The notes: generated by a model from the letters alone, not told the origin. A DNA stretch of 64,000 nucleotides from Tetraselmis striata (GCA_006384855.1 VCJN01002357.1:124001-188000), one strand, 5' to 3'; numbered from the stretch's first letter, positions 25,749-37,710 are shown. Translations and numbers: made by a program.

Positions 25749-28700
25749 GGTGTCTGTGTGTGTATATATATATCTGAACAAATAAATATATGTATGTATA
25801 TGCATACACATAATGCATCCACATATACATATATATATAATATTTATATACACATATATGTATATGTATATGTATACAGATATGATAAAAATGCATGTGC
25901 TAGCCAGACTACCGAAACTGTGAGTCTCATTTGCACGCATTCCCTGCACATGACCCCCCCCCCCCCCCCCCCCCACTTCTTCTCAATCCACTTACAATCT
26001 AACAGCTTAACCATGGCGCGCGGCTCCTGCCATAGATGTCCCCCATCGCTCAATCCTGCCCCCCATGCTTGTCGTTGTCATTACATTGGAGGGGGGGGGG
26101 GGGGGGGGTTCTGTGCGCGTCCCCGGTAGTACACTGAACCAGCGCTGTGCCCTCATTGTATTATACCTGGAACTCGCTACGATTGTGGATGGCTTTGGGA
26201 GCTGTCTGACGGTTCCGAGAAACGACACGGGTATATCAAGGGCACCTGCAGAAACTTTTCGTAGCCGAAGTTGATGTGCCACTTGAAGCTGATTCCTGGC
26301 CCGCAGTTATGTTTCTCTAACTTGTACATTGTACAGTAATGGTTGGGCTCATCAATTACAGGCATGTTACTGACGGCAATCTCATGCAGACAGGCTTAGC
26401 GTCATTGCCACCCCCCACGCGGCCTCGGGATCGCCTCTCCGCTCCCCCATTGGCTGCTGCTCGTGGCTGACTGCGGTGGCCGGCGGGCTGCCTGTGGGCG
26501 CAGAGGCTGGTGAGCTACGCAGAGGAGATTGCGTTCAACGACCCGCCAGCTGGCGCGGCGGAGAAGATGGTGCTCAACCAGCACCTGCAGCGCCTCACCC
26601 GCTTTTCGCACCTCTCCTCGCTGCAGCGCTTCTTCCAGCAGGTTCGCCGGCCCTGCCTACGCCGCCAGCGCTCCCAGGCAGCCCCAACACGCCCACCTCA
26701 CCGGCGCCGCCGATGCACACACCGTTGGCCTGGCCTGACACCTGTGTCCGTGTCACCCGGCCGCCGCCCGCAGATCTGCGACCAGTACTTCATCAAGTAC
26801 ATGGCGAGCGTGATATCCCTGTCGCTGTACGCCGCCTACCAGTACTTCTCGCCCGAGTATGTGGAGCTAGACCTTGCCAAGCGCACCGAGCGCTACATCA
26901 AGACGGGCAAGCGCCCCCTGCTCCCCCACAAACGCCCACGCTCACACTCTTTCCCACCCACACTCGCTGCCTTGCAACCATAAACGCAATTTATGGACTC
27001 ATACGCCAATAGAATGTGCCAACTCGTGCGGTGGGACTGAGCAAATGGCGTTGGGAGAAGCATGTGAGTGGTCGGTCGATCTCCGTGGGAATGGGTCAAG
27101 ACAAGCACGCGCGTAAACAACCCATGTACCCGGGTGCCATGCCTGTTGCGCAGTTGATTATCGGTTAGTAATTCGTGTGCCAATTGGTTCCGTGCACTGT
27201 GATGGTTGATGGATGGGAATTCACTGCCTTGGGTGGTACCTGGGTGGTACCTGGGTGGCATGTGGGCTGGTATGGGTGTGTTGGTTGCCTCTCTGAGCGC
27301 GACTGAGCCTCCCCCCCCCCCCCCCCTGTGGTGGCCATGCTGCTGTCCTGTACCCGTCCTACCCCGCAGTGCGCCTCCTGAGCAACTCCTCCCGCGGCAT
27401 CGGCGACCTGATGCTGGTGTACAAGCGCGTCGCGGGCCTGGCGGGGCACACCTCGCGCGTGGCGGAGCTGCTGGAGGCGGTGCAGCGCCTGTCGCTTGAG
27501 ACGCACCACGAGGCCTTCCTGCGCAACCAGCGGCTCAGGTGCGCACCCCAGTCCCGTGCCCCCCCTCCTCAACACCCGCGCATGAGCATGGCTCACTGAC
27601 CGCATCATTGCGATGAATTATTTTCATCAATGCCTATCCGTACAACATTGTAACTACGTTGCAAGCCTGTGATGATGTGGGTGTTGCTGGCGGTGACCTG
27701 CGGCGCAGCTGTGAGGGCCCGGCTGGCGAGCCGGACCAGGCGGGCCCGAAGGATGTCGCCGCCGACAACCCGCCGGAGCACAAGACCGGTGACGTCATCT
27801 CCTTCCATCGTGTGGCGGTCGACTCGCCCGACGGGACGCCTCTCATCCGGGAGCTCACCTTTGAGGCACCCTCCTCCTCCTCCCCCCCCCTTCCCCCCCC
27901 GCCCTTCTTCCTCTGCTCTCCTTTCCTCCCTCTCTGGGACCGTCAGCGCAGGACAGAGGCGGTGGGAATTGTGGGCTTTTGGCTCAATAGAGAGCCGCAC
28001 TTTGCAAGGTAGGCGAGATGGTGCTAAGTTGATGTCCCCCCCTTCCTTCCCCACTTGGTCGTGGCAGGTTCCGACGGGCAGCCCGGTGATTGTGATGGGC
28101 CCCAACGGCAGCGGCAAGTCCTCCCTCTTCCGCTGCCTGGCAGGTCTGTGGCCGCACCAGGCGGGCGTTGTCACCCGGACGCGCGCAGGCGCCATGTTCT
28201 ACCTTGCGCAGCGCCCCTACCTCGTCACGGGCTCCCTGCGGGACCAGCTGCTCTACCCGCACCCGCCGCGCGCGGTGCGCCGCCCCCTCCTTCTCTCGCT
28301 GCCACACATGCCTGCGGCCACCGCTGCTCTGCTGCTTCGGAGTCCGGCACACCCCGCTCCTCATGCTGCCTCTCCCGCCCAACCCCCTGGCCAGGTCTGG
28401 AATGCCGCCAAAGCGCGCGACAGGAACCAGTTCCCGGGCAACCCGGAGAGGCCCACAGACGCGCTGGACGACCGGCTGCTGATGTGCGCTGCCCCCCTCC
28501 CCCCCTCCCTCCCCCCCCCTCCCTTCAACCAAGTTACTCATGCAAATGGTCAGGGCTGTCAGCGTGTGCAATGGCGTTCAGTGCAGTCGCACGTCGTGGG
28601 TCTGTGCCACAAATAGAAGAAACGATTTTGATGATTGATATGGATTTATGCTAGCTTCATCCCAAAAAGGACCTAATCGATATGAGACTTGATGAAACAA

Positions 28701-30332
28701 CGAAAATATTGTCTTCTTTTGATTAGTCTTGAAGTATTTTGCTTATAATAATCAAGAGTTGTTCGAAAAATCTAATAATCATTAGCTATTTTTGCGTCTA
28801 TTTGGTTTCTTATATTTATTATTGAGAACAGCTAACAGCCACAACTAGGCCAATGTCATTGTTTACTGCCACCGTTGCCTCATTTGAGGCGCTGGAAGAA
28901 TGTCCCAAGCAAGCTTGCAATTCACCGCAGTGTGTCGCCTAAGGCGCGGTCCCTCCGCGCCACCCGCCGCACCTGCCACCCCCGCGCCGCGCTGCTTGCC
29001 AAGCTTTAAACCACTGACACGCGGCGCCGCGTCGCCGGTGGCTCGCAGCTGCTTGGAGGCGGTGGAGCTGAGCTACCTGCTCACCCGCTACGACAGCGGC
29101 TGGGACGCCGTCATCAACTGGCAGGTGCGCAACCGCGCGGCTGGTCCCCCCCCCCCCCCCCCCCCCAACCCCGCCGCACTCTACACGCCTCGCCTTCCCT
29201 CGCCTTCCCTCCCAGCCCTTACCATCCAGCCGGCCCCGCAGCTAACCCAGCTGCGGCATGTCTGACGACAATGAGCGCGCGTGCGGCGCAGGAGGTCCTG
29301 AGCGGCGGCGAGAAGCAGCGCCTGGCGATGGCGCGGCTGCTGTACCACAACCCGCAGTACGCCATCCTGGACGAGTGCACCAGCGCGGTACCCCCCCCCC
29401 CCCCCCCCCCCCCGCCGCCCAACCACCATCATTCCTCTCCCTCACCACATAGCGCCACTCTGCGTGTTCAAAAGGACCCATGTATACTGTCCGGGGGAAA
29501 GCCAAGCTGTATGGATTGGCGCTCTACGAGCGCCGGCTCACCTCTGAGTAAGATTTTGCCCGGAAACCATCGTCATCGACACATAGGGCTTGGTCCGGGT
29601 CGTGAATGACCTAATTTCAATGCCTAGCGCATGGTGGATAGTTATCACACCAAGGGTGATGTGGTATGAGTATGGGGGCAGTGGTGTCTCATGCCCATTT
29701 ATGCACACCAGTGGCGCAATTTGTGGCTGTGACGCGCCAGAAGCCCCGCTGTTGCCTGAATGAAAGCGAACCCACATAGATTTGTAACAGGCCGCAACTG
29801 CGGCTTGCTATCAACCTAAGAAAGCAATCGCTATAATTCCGCCATAGTCCAGTCCTCATTTGACCTCTGGCACGGCTGGGCAGGTTATTCGTAATCGCAG
29901 TGAGTGTTATGACGGCACCCGTAGCCCCCAGGGCACAGTACCCACACCTTGGGGGTTTGCTAGATGTGTGTTGTATTTCACCCTCGCCGGGAAAAGTGAA
30001 ATTATCTAGAAATGAACCAGAATGCAATCAGAAAACGCTACATCCCATCTGTTATTGTAGCGACCTGCGGGCCCAGTTGGACGGTTCGGTGAAGCTGGGG
30101 GTGACCCACTGAGACCCGGTGTCTACGGTTGGCGGCGGATGGATGGTCTGTGCAGGTGAGCGCGGACGGGGAGGTCAAGCTGTACCAGGCGGTCGCGGAC
30201 GCGGGCATCACCGCGCTGTCCATCGCGCACCGCCCCAAGCTGCGCTCCTTCCACACCCACGCCATCATCTTCGAGGGCCTCAGCGCGGAGAACAGCAAGG
30301 GATGGAGGCTGGAGAAGCTGCGGCACTCGTAG
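23554..30332 (+). CDS. Peroxisomal-type ABC half-transporter, subfamily D (PMP70/ABCD3-like)
   Basis: ABCD half-transporters dimerise in the peroxisome membrane and import fatty acyl-CoAs. Fifteen exons keep phase throughout: 23554-23610, 24186-24391, 24481-24613, 24755-24941, 25044-25129, 25375-25557, 26504-26641, 26774-26906, 27370-27538, 27709-27865, 28068-28274, 28395-28483, 29049-29124, 29292-29387 and 30156-30332. The product is 697 residues (human PMP70 has 659). The membrane domain includes [31 protein letters not shown] and [16 protein letters not shown]. The ATPase domain has Walker [11 protein letters not shown]-loop [18 protein letters not shown], signature [16 protein letters not shown], Walker B YAILDE and H-loop SIAHRP. 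Two introns need GC donors (26907 and 27866). The introns carry poly-C runs, a CA microsatellite and an R1 repeat. All catalytic motifs are intact, so a working protein is expected. Confidence 0.95.
23611..24185 (+). repeat. Intron 1 of the ABCD gene with duplicated segment
   Basis: After GTGCGAAC and a C-run, the intron carries two copies of a roughly 110-bp segment (about 23937-24034 and 24053-24150). Both hold GATGCTGGGGATGAAT, GGCACTGGAGCTGGAGGGCG and AACCCCC ending in a long poly-C. This is a recent local duplication. Confidence 0.8.
25558..26503 (+). repeat. Large ABCD intron with microsatellites
   Basis: This 946-bp intron contains about 40 CA dinucleotides (25654-25736), an AT-rich TATATG/TATATA stretch to about 25880, a poly-C run (25955-25974) and a poly-G run (26092-26108). 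Long frames through the repeats are not genes. Confidence 0.9.
29556..29772 (-). repeat. Dispersed repeat family R1, copy 2, inside the last ABCD intron
   Basis: Reverse-oriented relative of 5741-5975, sitting antisense in intron 29388-30155. The exons on both sides still join in phase, so the insertion is tolerated. Confidence 0.75.
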
Positions 30333-32622
30333 CTGCGGTGGTGGCGGTGGCTGCTACGGAGAACCCCCCCCCCCCCCCCTGCCCTCTGCCTAGCATCACC
30401 TGCTCAGTCTGGCCGGACATGCCACTGTCGGGCCTCGTACGTAAACATGACGAGATGGATCCAGGTTGTCGCTGTATGCGTGCGCGCATCCGTGTGTGTG
30501 TGTGTTTGTGGGGGGGGGGGGGTACTAGTAAGCCTGTTAGCCGGCGCAAATATATGGCCGGCTCCTACTGGGCCATACGGACCCCGCTTAAAATGACTCT
30601 AATAATAACCTGCCGGCGCGGGTTGCCATGGCCTGGGACTGGGCTGCTGAAGAAAAAGTTGGATGTGTGTGTGTTTAGTTGGAGGGGACCGGGGGGGGGG
30701 GGGGGGGGGCAAGTGATGGATGTGTCAGAGTCAAAGTAATGGCTGGATTAGCTGTGGGTTGGCGCGTGGCTACCCCCCCCCCCCCCCCCTTGCAACTAGC
30801 CGCCGCTATCATTGTTTACCTACCAATGAGATCATGGCGCTTGCTGTTTTATTTTGAGTACAGAGTGCGGTGTTCGTTTTCGCAAGCCGCAGCGGCTACG
30901 CAGGCCGATCTGTAGGTGAGAAAGGCACCGGGGTGCGCGTTGGTATGTATGGGTCCCATATGTCCCAATGGGTTACATTGTGCACGAGCGCAAAGAAGCC
31001 AGCGTTGATGGCCCGCCTGCATATGTCGTGGCGGAAAAGCTGTCATTGCGGTTGCACATGGATGGCGCAGTGAGTGGTTTTGGAGCGCGCTAGCGCCACA
31101 CGCTCTGCTTCTGACCAAATGAAAGTGCTGTTGGCAGACGACTACCACTACCACGTGGCAGTATCGGGTCTACCGAGCTGCCACAGCAGCATTTCTCCCA
31201 AGCCGCACTACCCTTAGCAACAGCCATGCACGCGTGCACGGTCCTCGATGCAGTCGCATATGTGTATATTTCGATAGAATAATCCCCGAAATCCGGACAT
31301 TTGTGGAGAGGTGTCGATTGAGGAATGCCAATAAGATCGCGCCGTAGTTGCAGCAGCACCAGGAGGACGAAATGGAAACATTGCCGCTTCTTCTCGGCAA
31401 TCCTATATGTTATCCATACCCATGCGCGCGTATAAATGGGATGAACATAGCTACAGACGGGGCGCCTTCTATACAAGAAGGACCTTCCGTACATATCAGT
31501 CGCTGTTTTGCTTGCCTAGACCGTTTTGCGCCGCCTACGGGTGTACCAGAAGGCCTTAATCGTAGAGACGCTTCATCCAAGGGTTGCACGCGCTGACGAA
31601 GAAAGTAGCGAGTGTTTTTGGACGAGGTGGTCCTGGATAAGCATCGCGCCCCCTGTGTGCGTAGGGCATATGGTAGGATACTGCACTTCGGTTTACGATT
31701 ATGTGTAGCCACCTTTGCACTCTCAGGTGCAGTCGCATGGAGTGACCCCTTTCCCTATTCTCCCCCCCTGCCCGAATCCTTTGCCCGCCGCTCGCCCTCG
31801 CGAATGTATGCGCTCCCCTTTCCATTGCACTGATGGAGGTCGAGATGCTTGCTGTGCCCTGTGCCCCCGATGCCGCTACTGCGCTGAAACATCATGCCCT
31901 GATATGCTCGTCTCTTGAATGCCAACACAACGAGATACAGCCAACGCCGACGCACCAATCAGAGCCCTTACGACTTCCCACTTGTCGGATTGGGCTTGCA
32001 TGCAAGCCATATAAACATTCGTTGTAGGCCTGCGACAGTTCGTTTCGTCTAGATTTGACCTCAGGCCCGTTGGGCAGGTTTATATTTCCGGCACCGACGG
32101 CACCTGTAGGCCCTTTTGTACAAAAAAATCCTTGTTACCATGCCGGCAGCGGTATTGCGAATGACCTGCCACTATTGTATTGTTGTCTTCCAACACCAGG
32201 TAGGTACGGGGTACTCGTTACTCTGCAGGCGCTACGGGATTTCGTTCTTCCAGACAGACCATAGCTTCCCCGCGGGCAAGAGGCAGAAGGATGCCTTTTC
32301 AGGTATATGGAGAGTGTTATTTTGTTCAGGGCAGATATCTGAGGAATGTGCAGAAGGGGCACAGACTAGCCATGTGGGGCGCATGCGAGTTCTTGTATGT
32401 CGCGCTCAGAGGTGTAAGGCAGTGTGGAATGGGATATTTACAGAATGGGCAGCGGACCTTGCTAATGCGAACTACATGGTAGGTAAAACAGGGAAATGGG
32501 AGAAAGGCAATTTGAACGCATGCGCGGGGCACAAGGGGCGCCACGGAGGCGCGCCCGTCCCTCAAGCCGTTTACATCATCACAGTCTCACAGTCGCAGCG
32601 TTGGTGTGGGCTCGTCCCCGCC
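30333..32622. other. Intergenic region after the ABCD gene
   Basis: Begins with the probable 3' untranslated region. A poly-C run is at 30365, poly-G runs at 30508 and 30691, another poly-C at 30773, and R1 copy 3 at 31040-31136. Frames such as 32116-32676 have no recognisable domain. Confidence 0.4.
31040..31136 (-). repeat. Dispersed repeat family R1, partial copy 3
   Basis: Reverse complement shares CACTTTCATTTGG, GGCGCTAGCGCG and CCAAAACCAC with the first part of 5741-5975. Only the leading third of the repeat is present. Confidence 0.6.
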
Positions 32623-33926
32623 TCAGTCGCACAGCGCCTCCAGCTGTGTGGCACCGGCGGCGTCCCCGCTTGGTAAAACGTCCCGCATGTCAACTGCGCA
32701 GCGTGACGCCTCACTGTCAGGCGGCGGCCTGTTTTCCGTTGTTCGGGTGGACGCCCATCGGGCGCGTTCGAGTCGCGCGGTGCGTGGCTCTTCCGCACCT
32801 GTGAGCTCCTCCTGTGGCGGCGCCGCCGGCTCAGGGATGCTCAGCTCTTGAGGCGCCTCCTCCACCTGCAGCAGCGGCTCCTCCGCCGCGCTCCGCCTCT
32901 GGTGGCACCCCCGCAAGCAGCCACCGCAGCATCAGAAGGGGGCAATCAGCAGGTGCAGGTTCACTCCGGGTGCAGTATAGAAAGGATCGTATAGAAAGTA
33001 ATCGAAAGGATGAGCACCCGCCCTCGGACGGGCGTAAAACGGGGGTGGCTGCAGGGCATCACGGACAACAGTACGTATACATACACATATATACTATGTA
33101 TGCGTACATGTATTGTGGACATAGGTTGTGGTCGTTTCCTTCCGCGGCTAGCCCATGTACAGCCATGGTCTGTAGATGTACCATTGACAGCTGAAGAGAG
33201 AACGATATAAAGGGGGGGGGAGGGGGGGGGGGGGGGGGGGGGCAACCTCGCGGTTCTTCACCTCCCAGGCGTCCAGCTCCTCCGCCAGCTGTGCCGTCAG
33301 CGCAGGCGGGAACAGTTCCTCCACCAGCAGAGGCTGCCGCTCCCTCTCCTGCTCCTTCCAGCCGGCGCCAGCCAAGCGCTCCACACCACTCTCCGCGTAG
33401 TGCTCGGCCAGCGCCTCTGTCTCAGACGCGCGTGGCGCCGAAGACGGGCGCATCGACAGGCGAGATACTTCCTCTGGCTTGGCCCCCGTGACTGGCCGCC
33501 CCTCGTCGTACAGCTGGAGCCGCTTGCCCTTGCTGGCGGACGGCAATTTTAGGCCGCCCGCGCCTGTGTGCAGCCAGCCAGCAGGGGCATCAGCGCCTCA
33601 CAGCGGGATGTGCGTGGAGCGCCGGCCCCGCTGGCCAAATGGAGGGGATGCATGCATGCAAGCATTGAAAGGGGAGCTCAGGCCGCACCCTTGCTGGAGA
33701 GGCCGCCCAATACGCGCCTCTGGCCCGCAGGCGTGGCTCCAGCCAGGCCGGGTCCGCCCTTGGCAGGCGTGGCGCCGCCCAGGCTGGGGCCACCCTTAGC
33801 GGGCGTGGAGGTAACGTTGGTGATGTTACCCAGAGCGCGGCGGGGCGCTGCCGCCACCCCGCCGGTGGATGCCTGTTTCTGCAGGCCCCCACCCAGGCCT
33901 CCGCCCAGGCCGCCACCCTTGCGCAT
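32623..33926 (-). CDS. Destruction-box protein, securin/mitotic-substrate candidate
   Basis: Three exons join in phase: 33689-33926, 33247-33563 and 32623-32898, giving 276 residues from ATG at 33926. The N-terminus is glycine-rich (MRKGGGLGGGLGGGL). RRALGNITN at residues 29-37 fits the APC/C destruction-box consensus RxxLxxxxN exactly and resembles the boxes of B-type cyclins and of plant securin-like PATRONUS proteins. A threefold TPAKGG/TPAGQ repeat follows, the last ending RRVLGGL, a second box-like motif. The rest is charged, with an acidic tail (EEPLLQVEEAPQEL, PPQEEL) and no cyclin fold. Exon 2 ends GAG|GTTGCC and runs straight into a sense poly-C. Small size, N-terminal box and disordered acidic tail suit a securin, but this is inference; no KEN box was seen. 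Confidence 0.65.
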
Positions 33927-34790
33927 GCCGCCCTGTTGCGGCTGTGGGGTGCATTGGGCTGCGGGGCCTTCCCCGCCGGCAGACAAAAGCGGTGGCCATC
34001 GTCAGCGCAGTGACCCCCCCCCCCCCCCCCCCCCCCCCCAAGGGTGCTGCAGCAGACCAAACTCGTCGCCCGTAGTGCCATAGCTACGCAAGAACGGCAC
34101 TAGGACACGCTTCAGCCTGAAAGCCTGGTGTATCGTGGCCTCCAGGGCCCCAGGCAGCGTGCAAGCGGGAGCTGAGGGGAGGGGGGGGAGGCGGGGTATC
34201 CAGGATGCCACCAGGGTTTGACCAGGTGCCAGGGGACAGCTCGGCAGGCGTTGACAAGGCCAGCGGGGGCCGGGCCGGGGGCAGGGGGGCAGCTCCCCGT
34301 GCCAATAGGGTTCAGGTACGGGGGCGCGCACCTGCGGCTCCCGCCTTGAGCTCTCCTGCCCGGTATATCGGGATGCCGCCGGGCGCACTGTTCTCGTCCG
34401 TCGGCTGATATGGCCGCAGCGTCGCCATTCCGCCCGCCCCACGCGACGGTAGCCCTCAGCGGTACGTCCGCACGCGGTGAGCAGCAGCCAGAAACCTCGC
34501 CGCCGCTGGCGCACAAAGCTACCCGGTATCGGGAACCACCTCAAGTTGTCTGCTATGGCGGATTAAGTGAGCAGCAGTCAGGTATGGCGCGCCGAATGTG
34601 ACGCAGCAGCGCCTTCTGGTCGCGACAACGAGCATTCCCGGATTCGGCGCCCGCCGCACCGCGCGAGCGACGAGCGAGGCGTAGAGGTATTTCATTCGCG
34701 GGGGCGCGTTCCACGCGCGAAATATCTCGTTGTTAAGTATCACATCCAGCGCTAACGGTTACGGTAACATTATGTTACTGATTGAGTTTT
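33927..34790. other. Spacer upstream of the destruction-box gene
   Basis: Includes a poly-C run (34013-34039). A minus-strand open piece near 34040-34150 (FRLKRVLVPFLRSYGTTGDE) could be an alternative upstream exon but was not joined. GC content falls towards 34740. Confidence 0.35.
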
Positions 34791-34975
34791 GATCTAAACT
34801 AGTTTATGGGGTTTCCATCCTTGACCTAATCGCTTTTCAGCTACAAGTGCTGCGCAGTGGTACGGGAACTAGTAACTGTTGTTGCGCCCTTGTTGGGTGC
34901 AGCACGAGTAGACATAAAAGCAGCCAGAACAGCTGAGCCTGCCATCTTCCAGTTTTCGCTGCGTTCCACGCAGCG
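34791..34975 (+). repeat. Split repeat A1
   Basis: Matches 37711-37895 except at about two positions. It opens near ACTAGTTTATGGGG and closes at TCCACGCAGCG. Confidence 0.9.
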
Positions 34976-35149
34976 ATGTAAAAACTGTCTCGTAACCCGT
35001 TGCGAGCAAGGTCACCCCAGGTTGTTCAAGACCACACCCGGCTCGCCACCCGAGTGTGATATTCTCGTCCGTACGTCCGTGCGTTACTATGTCAGATGGA
35101 GAAGAACCCGTCGCTGAGCCGACGCTGCAGTCGCTGAACGCAGATATAT

Positions 35150-35968
35150 ATGAGGGCCCAGTCTTCATTGCTGCGAGAGCTGGCTACAGCTGTGGCACAA
35201 TTGACGGCTCGTGATAGCGTTGTTGATGGAGAAGGGGCACATGGCTCCGGCTCAGGGCAGCGCTTCGCGAGACAGCCGACAGGCAGCGGGGGAGCCGCAG
35301 AGCGCCCCGACTTGCTAGAGCTAGCCCAGAGCGGCCGTGTCGGAGCAAAATCCGTGAGTGCCGAGGATGATTACCTCGCGGTGCCAGAGCTACTGCAGAG
35401 AGCAGAGTCTGGTTACGAGGCCGTTCGACCGGTCAGCCGAGTGCCTGGACTTTTCCCTTTGAGCACCGACCTAACGAACGAGTACCTCAAGCAGGACGAC
35501 CGGCGTCTGCCGGCCCAGGAGGAGTACTTGTGGATGTCGTGCTTCGGGGCCCACATGGCCGCCCTTTTCGTGGCGCTCGACGAGCTACTGCCCTACGTCC
35601 CTTCCAGCAACCAGGACTTCACCCCCTACCTCGCGAGAGCCCGGAACCACGCCGAGGCCATCGACAAGGCGTTTCGGTTTCGTTTGGCCTTCCTACGGAG
35701 GCTCAATGAGATCAAGCGTGTGCACGGTGACCAAGGTGTTCTGGATGTGCTGCGAGCCCAGCATTTTCAGCCTGCTTCGGAGCATCTGGGTTCCGCGATC
35801 TTTGGGGACCTCATGCGGGACTACGAGCGTCGTGTCTTCGAGGCGACCGTTGCCAGCAGCGCCAAGGCGACCGCTACTTCTCGAGTGGCGGCTGCAGCTG
35901 CAGGTCGCGGGCGTGGGCGAGGACGTGGCGGCGGACGTGGACGTGGCCGCGAAGGTGAGCACGAGTGA
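35150..35968 (+). CDS. Gag-like ORF of the recombinase element
   Basis: 272 residues from ATG. The central part is helical with YLARARNHAEAIDKAFRFRL, in the style of Gag proteins of DIRS-type and other retroelements. The C-terminus is an arginine-glycine run (GRGRGRGRGGGRGRGREG), expected to bind nucleic acid. No zinc knuckle was seen. It lies upstream of the recombinase frame on the same strand. Role inferred from position and composition. Confidence 0.6.
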   Translation: MRAQSSLLRELATAVAQLTARDSVVDGEGAHGSGSGQRFARQPTGSGGAAERPDLLELAQSGRVGAKSVSAEDDYLAVPELLQRAESGYEAVRPVSRVPGLFPLSTDLTNEYLKQDDRRLPAQEEYLWMSCFGAHMAALFVALDELLPYVPSSNQDFTPYLARARNHAEAIDKAFRFRLAFLRRLNEIKRVHGDQGVLDVLRAQHFQPASEHLGSAIFGDLMRDYERRVFEATVASSAKATATSRVAAAAAGRGRGRGRGGGRGRGREGEHE

Positions 35969-36004
35969 CGGTGTGGGGCGCCGTTCGCCGGAGCTGCAGG
36001 AGCC

Positions 36005-37630
36005 TTGCGAGGCCACCTTTCGGTGACCGCTGCAAGACGCACCCTTGCAGCTCAACGGCGGGATGAGCGCCCTGTGTCAGGACCTGACCCCCCCACCTTA
36101 CAGACTTCATTTAGACCTTCCTCGGTGCGGCGCTTCTTACAGCTACAGCCGAGTGCGGCTCAACCATCCGCACACCTGCACATGGCGGCTCAACCATCCG
36201 CCTTTCTTACAACCCCATCTCTGCGTTCGTCGGTTGTTACACTACGAGTTACAACCGGTTCGCAACGACCAAGTTTCGCGCGTGTACGTTACGCACGGGA
36301 CAGGCGCTATGAGCGCGAAGGGCGCGCGGGGCGGCCCTCCTACCTGAACCTAGCCCCGCAAACCCGTACTGGAGCTACTGCAAACCCGTCCAGCAACTAC
36401 CGGCCAACCGCCGGGAACCTAACCGCTGCTGCCGAGTACTTTGCGAAGAGTAGCCGTGCCGGTGGAACTCTGTCAGTAAAACGACGCACTTACGTAATCG
36501 ACGAGCCCGCAGCTGTCGCTCCGTGGGCTGCGTCACTGCGATCCCGACTACATGACGCGTTCGGCTCAGACGAGCTAGGCCAGCGGACGCTCGACCTGCT
36601 CTCCAGCTCTCTCAGCGCTCAGACCCTCAAGAGCTACGCCGGCAGGTTGGCTCAGTTCGCTGAGTTCTGCCACGACTCCGAGAACATCAGCCCGCTAGAG
36701 GCGACTACTGCTACTGTTGTTCGGTACGTTGCCTGGATCGGAGAGCGAGGGCATATCGCAGCTAAGTCGCTGCAGCCCTATCTGTCTGCCATCAACACCT
36801 TCTTCGAGCTGCACAACCTCGTCCCGATCGCCAAGGACAGCCTACACCTCACTTCGGCAAGACGTGGGTTAATGTTACGTCAGCGTCGACTGGACGCTGC
36901 CCCTTTGCGTGTCCCTCTGCCTGCGGATGTAGCTTACCGCTTCGTCTCAAAGGCCGAGCTAATTGTGTCTGCTCCTTACCCAGAGTCCCACCTCGACTAC
37001 CGAGCCCTCTTGGCCTCGGTTGTCAACTTCCTGTTCTTTGCCAGGGGCCTTACTGGCGTCTCCTGTCGAGTGCAAGATGTGCATGTCGACACCTACAACA
37101 TCACCTTGCAGATCTACCGCGAGAAGGGTCGCGCCGGCCGGCGGGGACCTGACGACCTGCGCGTACTTCTCCTTCCAGTGTCCGAGCACCCTCGAGTGGC
37201 ACGTCTCTTGCGCTACTTCATCGACAACGTCCAGTCTGTCCCCCTGGTTACTGTTGGCTTGGCTACCTCCAACTTCTGGGCTGTCAATGTGGCTGAGCAG
37301 TCGAAACCTTGGACTGCTACTACGATGTCAGACTGGTTGTCTACAGCAGTCAACCTAGTCAACGCTGCCCCCCCTGCTGGCACTTCCTGGACTTCACACA
37401 GTCTACGCAAGGGCGCAGCCTCTGCAGCAAACGCCATTGGAGCGCCACTGTCCCACATCCGCTACCAGGGCGGTTGGGCCACTAACTCTGATGTCGTTCT
37501 GGACTACATCGACCCCAACGTTCTTCCTTCTCCTGACGCGTGGTTCTTCTTTGGACACATCGCCCCCCTCCGCCACTTCCAAGTCCAACAGGACTCCGCA
37601 GCGGTGGCCTTCCCAGTGCCTCCTTCATGA
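36005..37630 (+). CDS. Tyrosine recombinase of the element
   Basis: An open frame of 541 codons; the first in-frame ATG lies well inside, so the true start is uncertain. After a basic, proline-rich N-terminus, the SAM-like core-binding domain starts near TLKSYAGRLAQFAEFC. The catalytic domain has the first arginine in FFARGLTGV, the HxxR box in HSLRKGAASAANAIG, a GGW at the second histidine/tryptophan position, and the tyrosine in VLDYIDP. These fit the R-H-R-Y layout of DIRS, Crypton and phage-type recombinases that cut and rejoin DNA through a phosphotyrosine. Confidence 0.85.
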   Translation: MRGHLSVTAARRTLAAQRRDERPVSGPDPPTLQTSFRPSSVRRFLQLQPSAAQPSAHLHMAAQPSAFLTTPSLRSSVVTLRVTTGSQRPSFARVRYARDRRYEREGRAGRPSYLNLAPQTRTGATANPSSNYRPTAGNLTAAAEYFAKSSRAGGTLSVKRRTYVIDEPAAVAPWAASLRSRLHDAFGSDELGQRTLDLLSSSLSAQTLKSYAGRLAQFAEFCHDSENISPLEATTATVVRYVAWIGERGHIAAKSLQPYLSAINTFFELHNLVPIAKDSLHLTSARRGLMLRQRRLDAAPLRVPLPADVAYRFVSKAELIVSAPYPESHLDYRALLASVVNFLFFARGLTGVSCRVQDVHVDTYNITLQIYREKGRAGRRGPDDLRVLLLPVSEHPRVARLLRYFIDNVQSVPLVTVGLATSNFWAVNVAEQSKPWTATTMSDWLSTAVNLVNAAPPAGTSWTSHSLRKGAASAANAIGAPLSHIRYQGGWATNSDVVLDYIDPNVLPSPDAWFFFGHIAPLRHFQVQQDSAAVAFPVPPS

Positions 37631-37683
37631 CTTGGCGCTACCCCTTCTCCGTCAATCCACCGCTCTCTCCGTTCGCTCAAGAC

Positions 37684-37709
37684 TGGCAAAACCAGACTCA
37701 ACTTTGAAA
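37684..37709 (+). repeat. Split repeat B1
   Basis: 26 bases, beginning TGGCAAAACCAGACTC, identical to 37989-38014. It abuts A2. Confidence 0.85.
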
Positions 37710-37710
37710 T

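Noticed and set aside
25117-25976. Long open frames over the CA/TG microsatellite
   Set aside because: They exist because the dinucleotide repeat lacks stops. They lie across ABCD exons and introns on either strand, and the peptides are simple Thr-His or Cys-Val runs.
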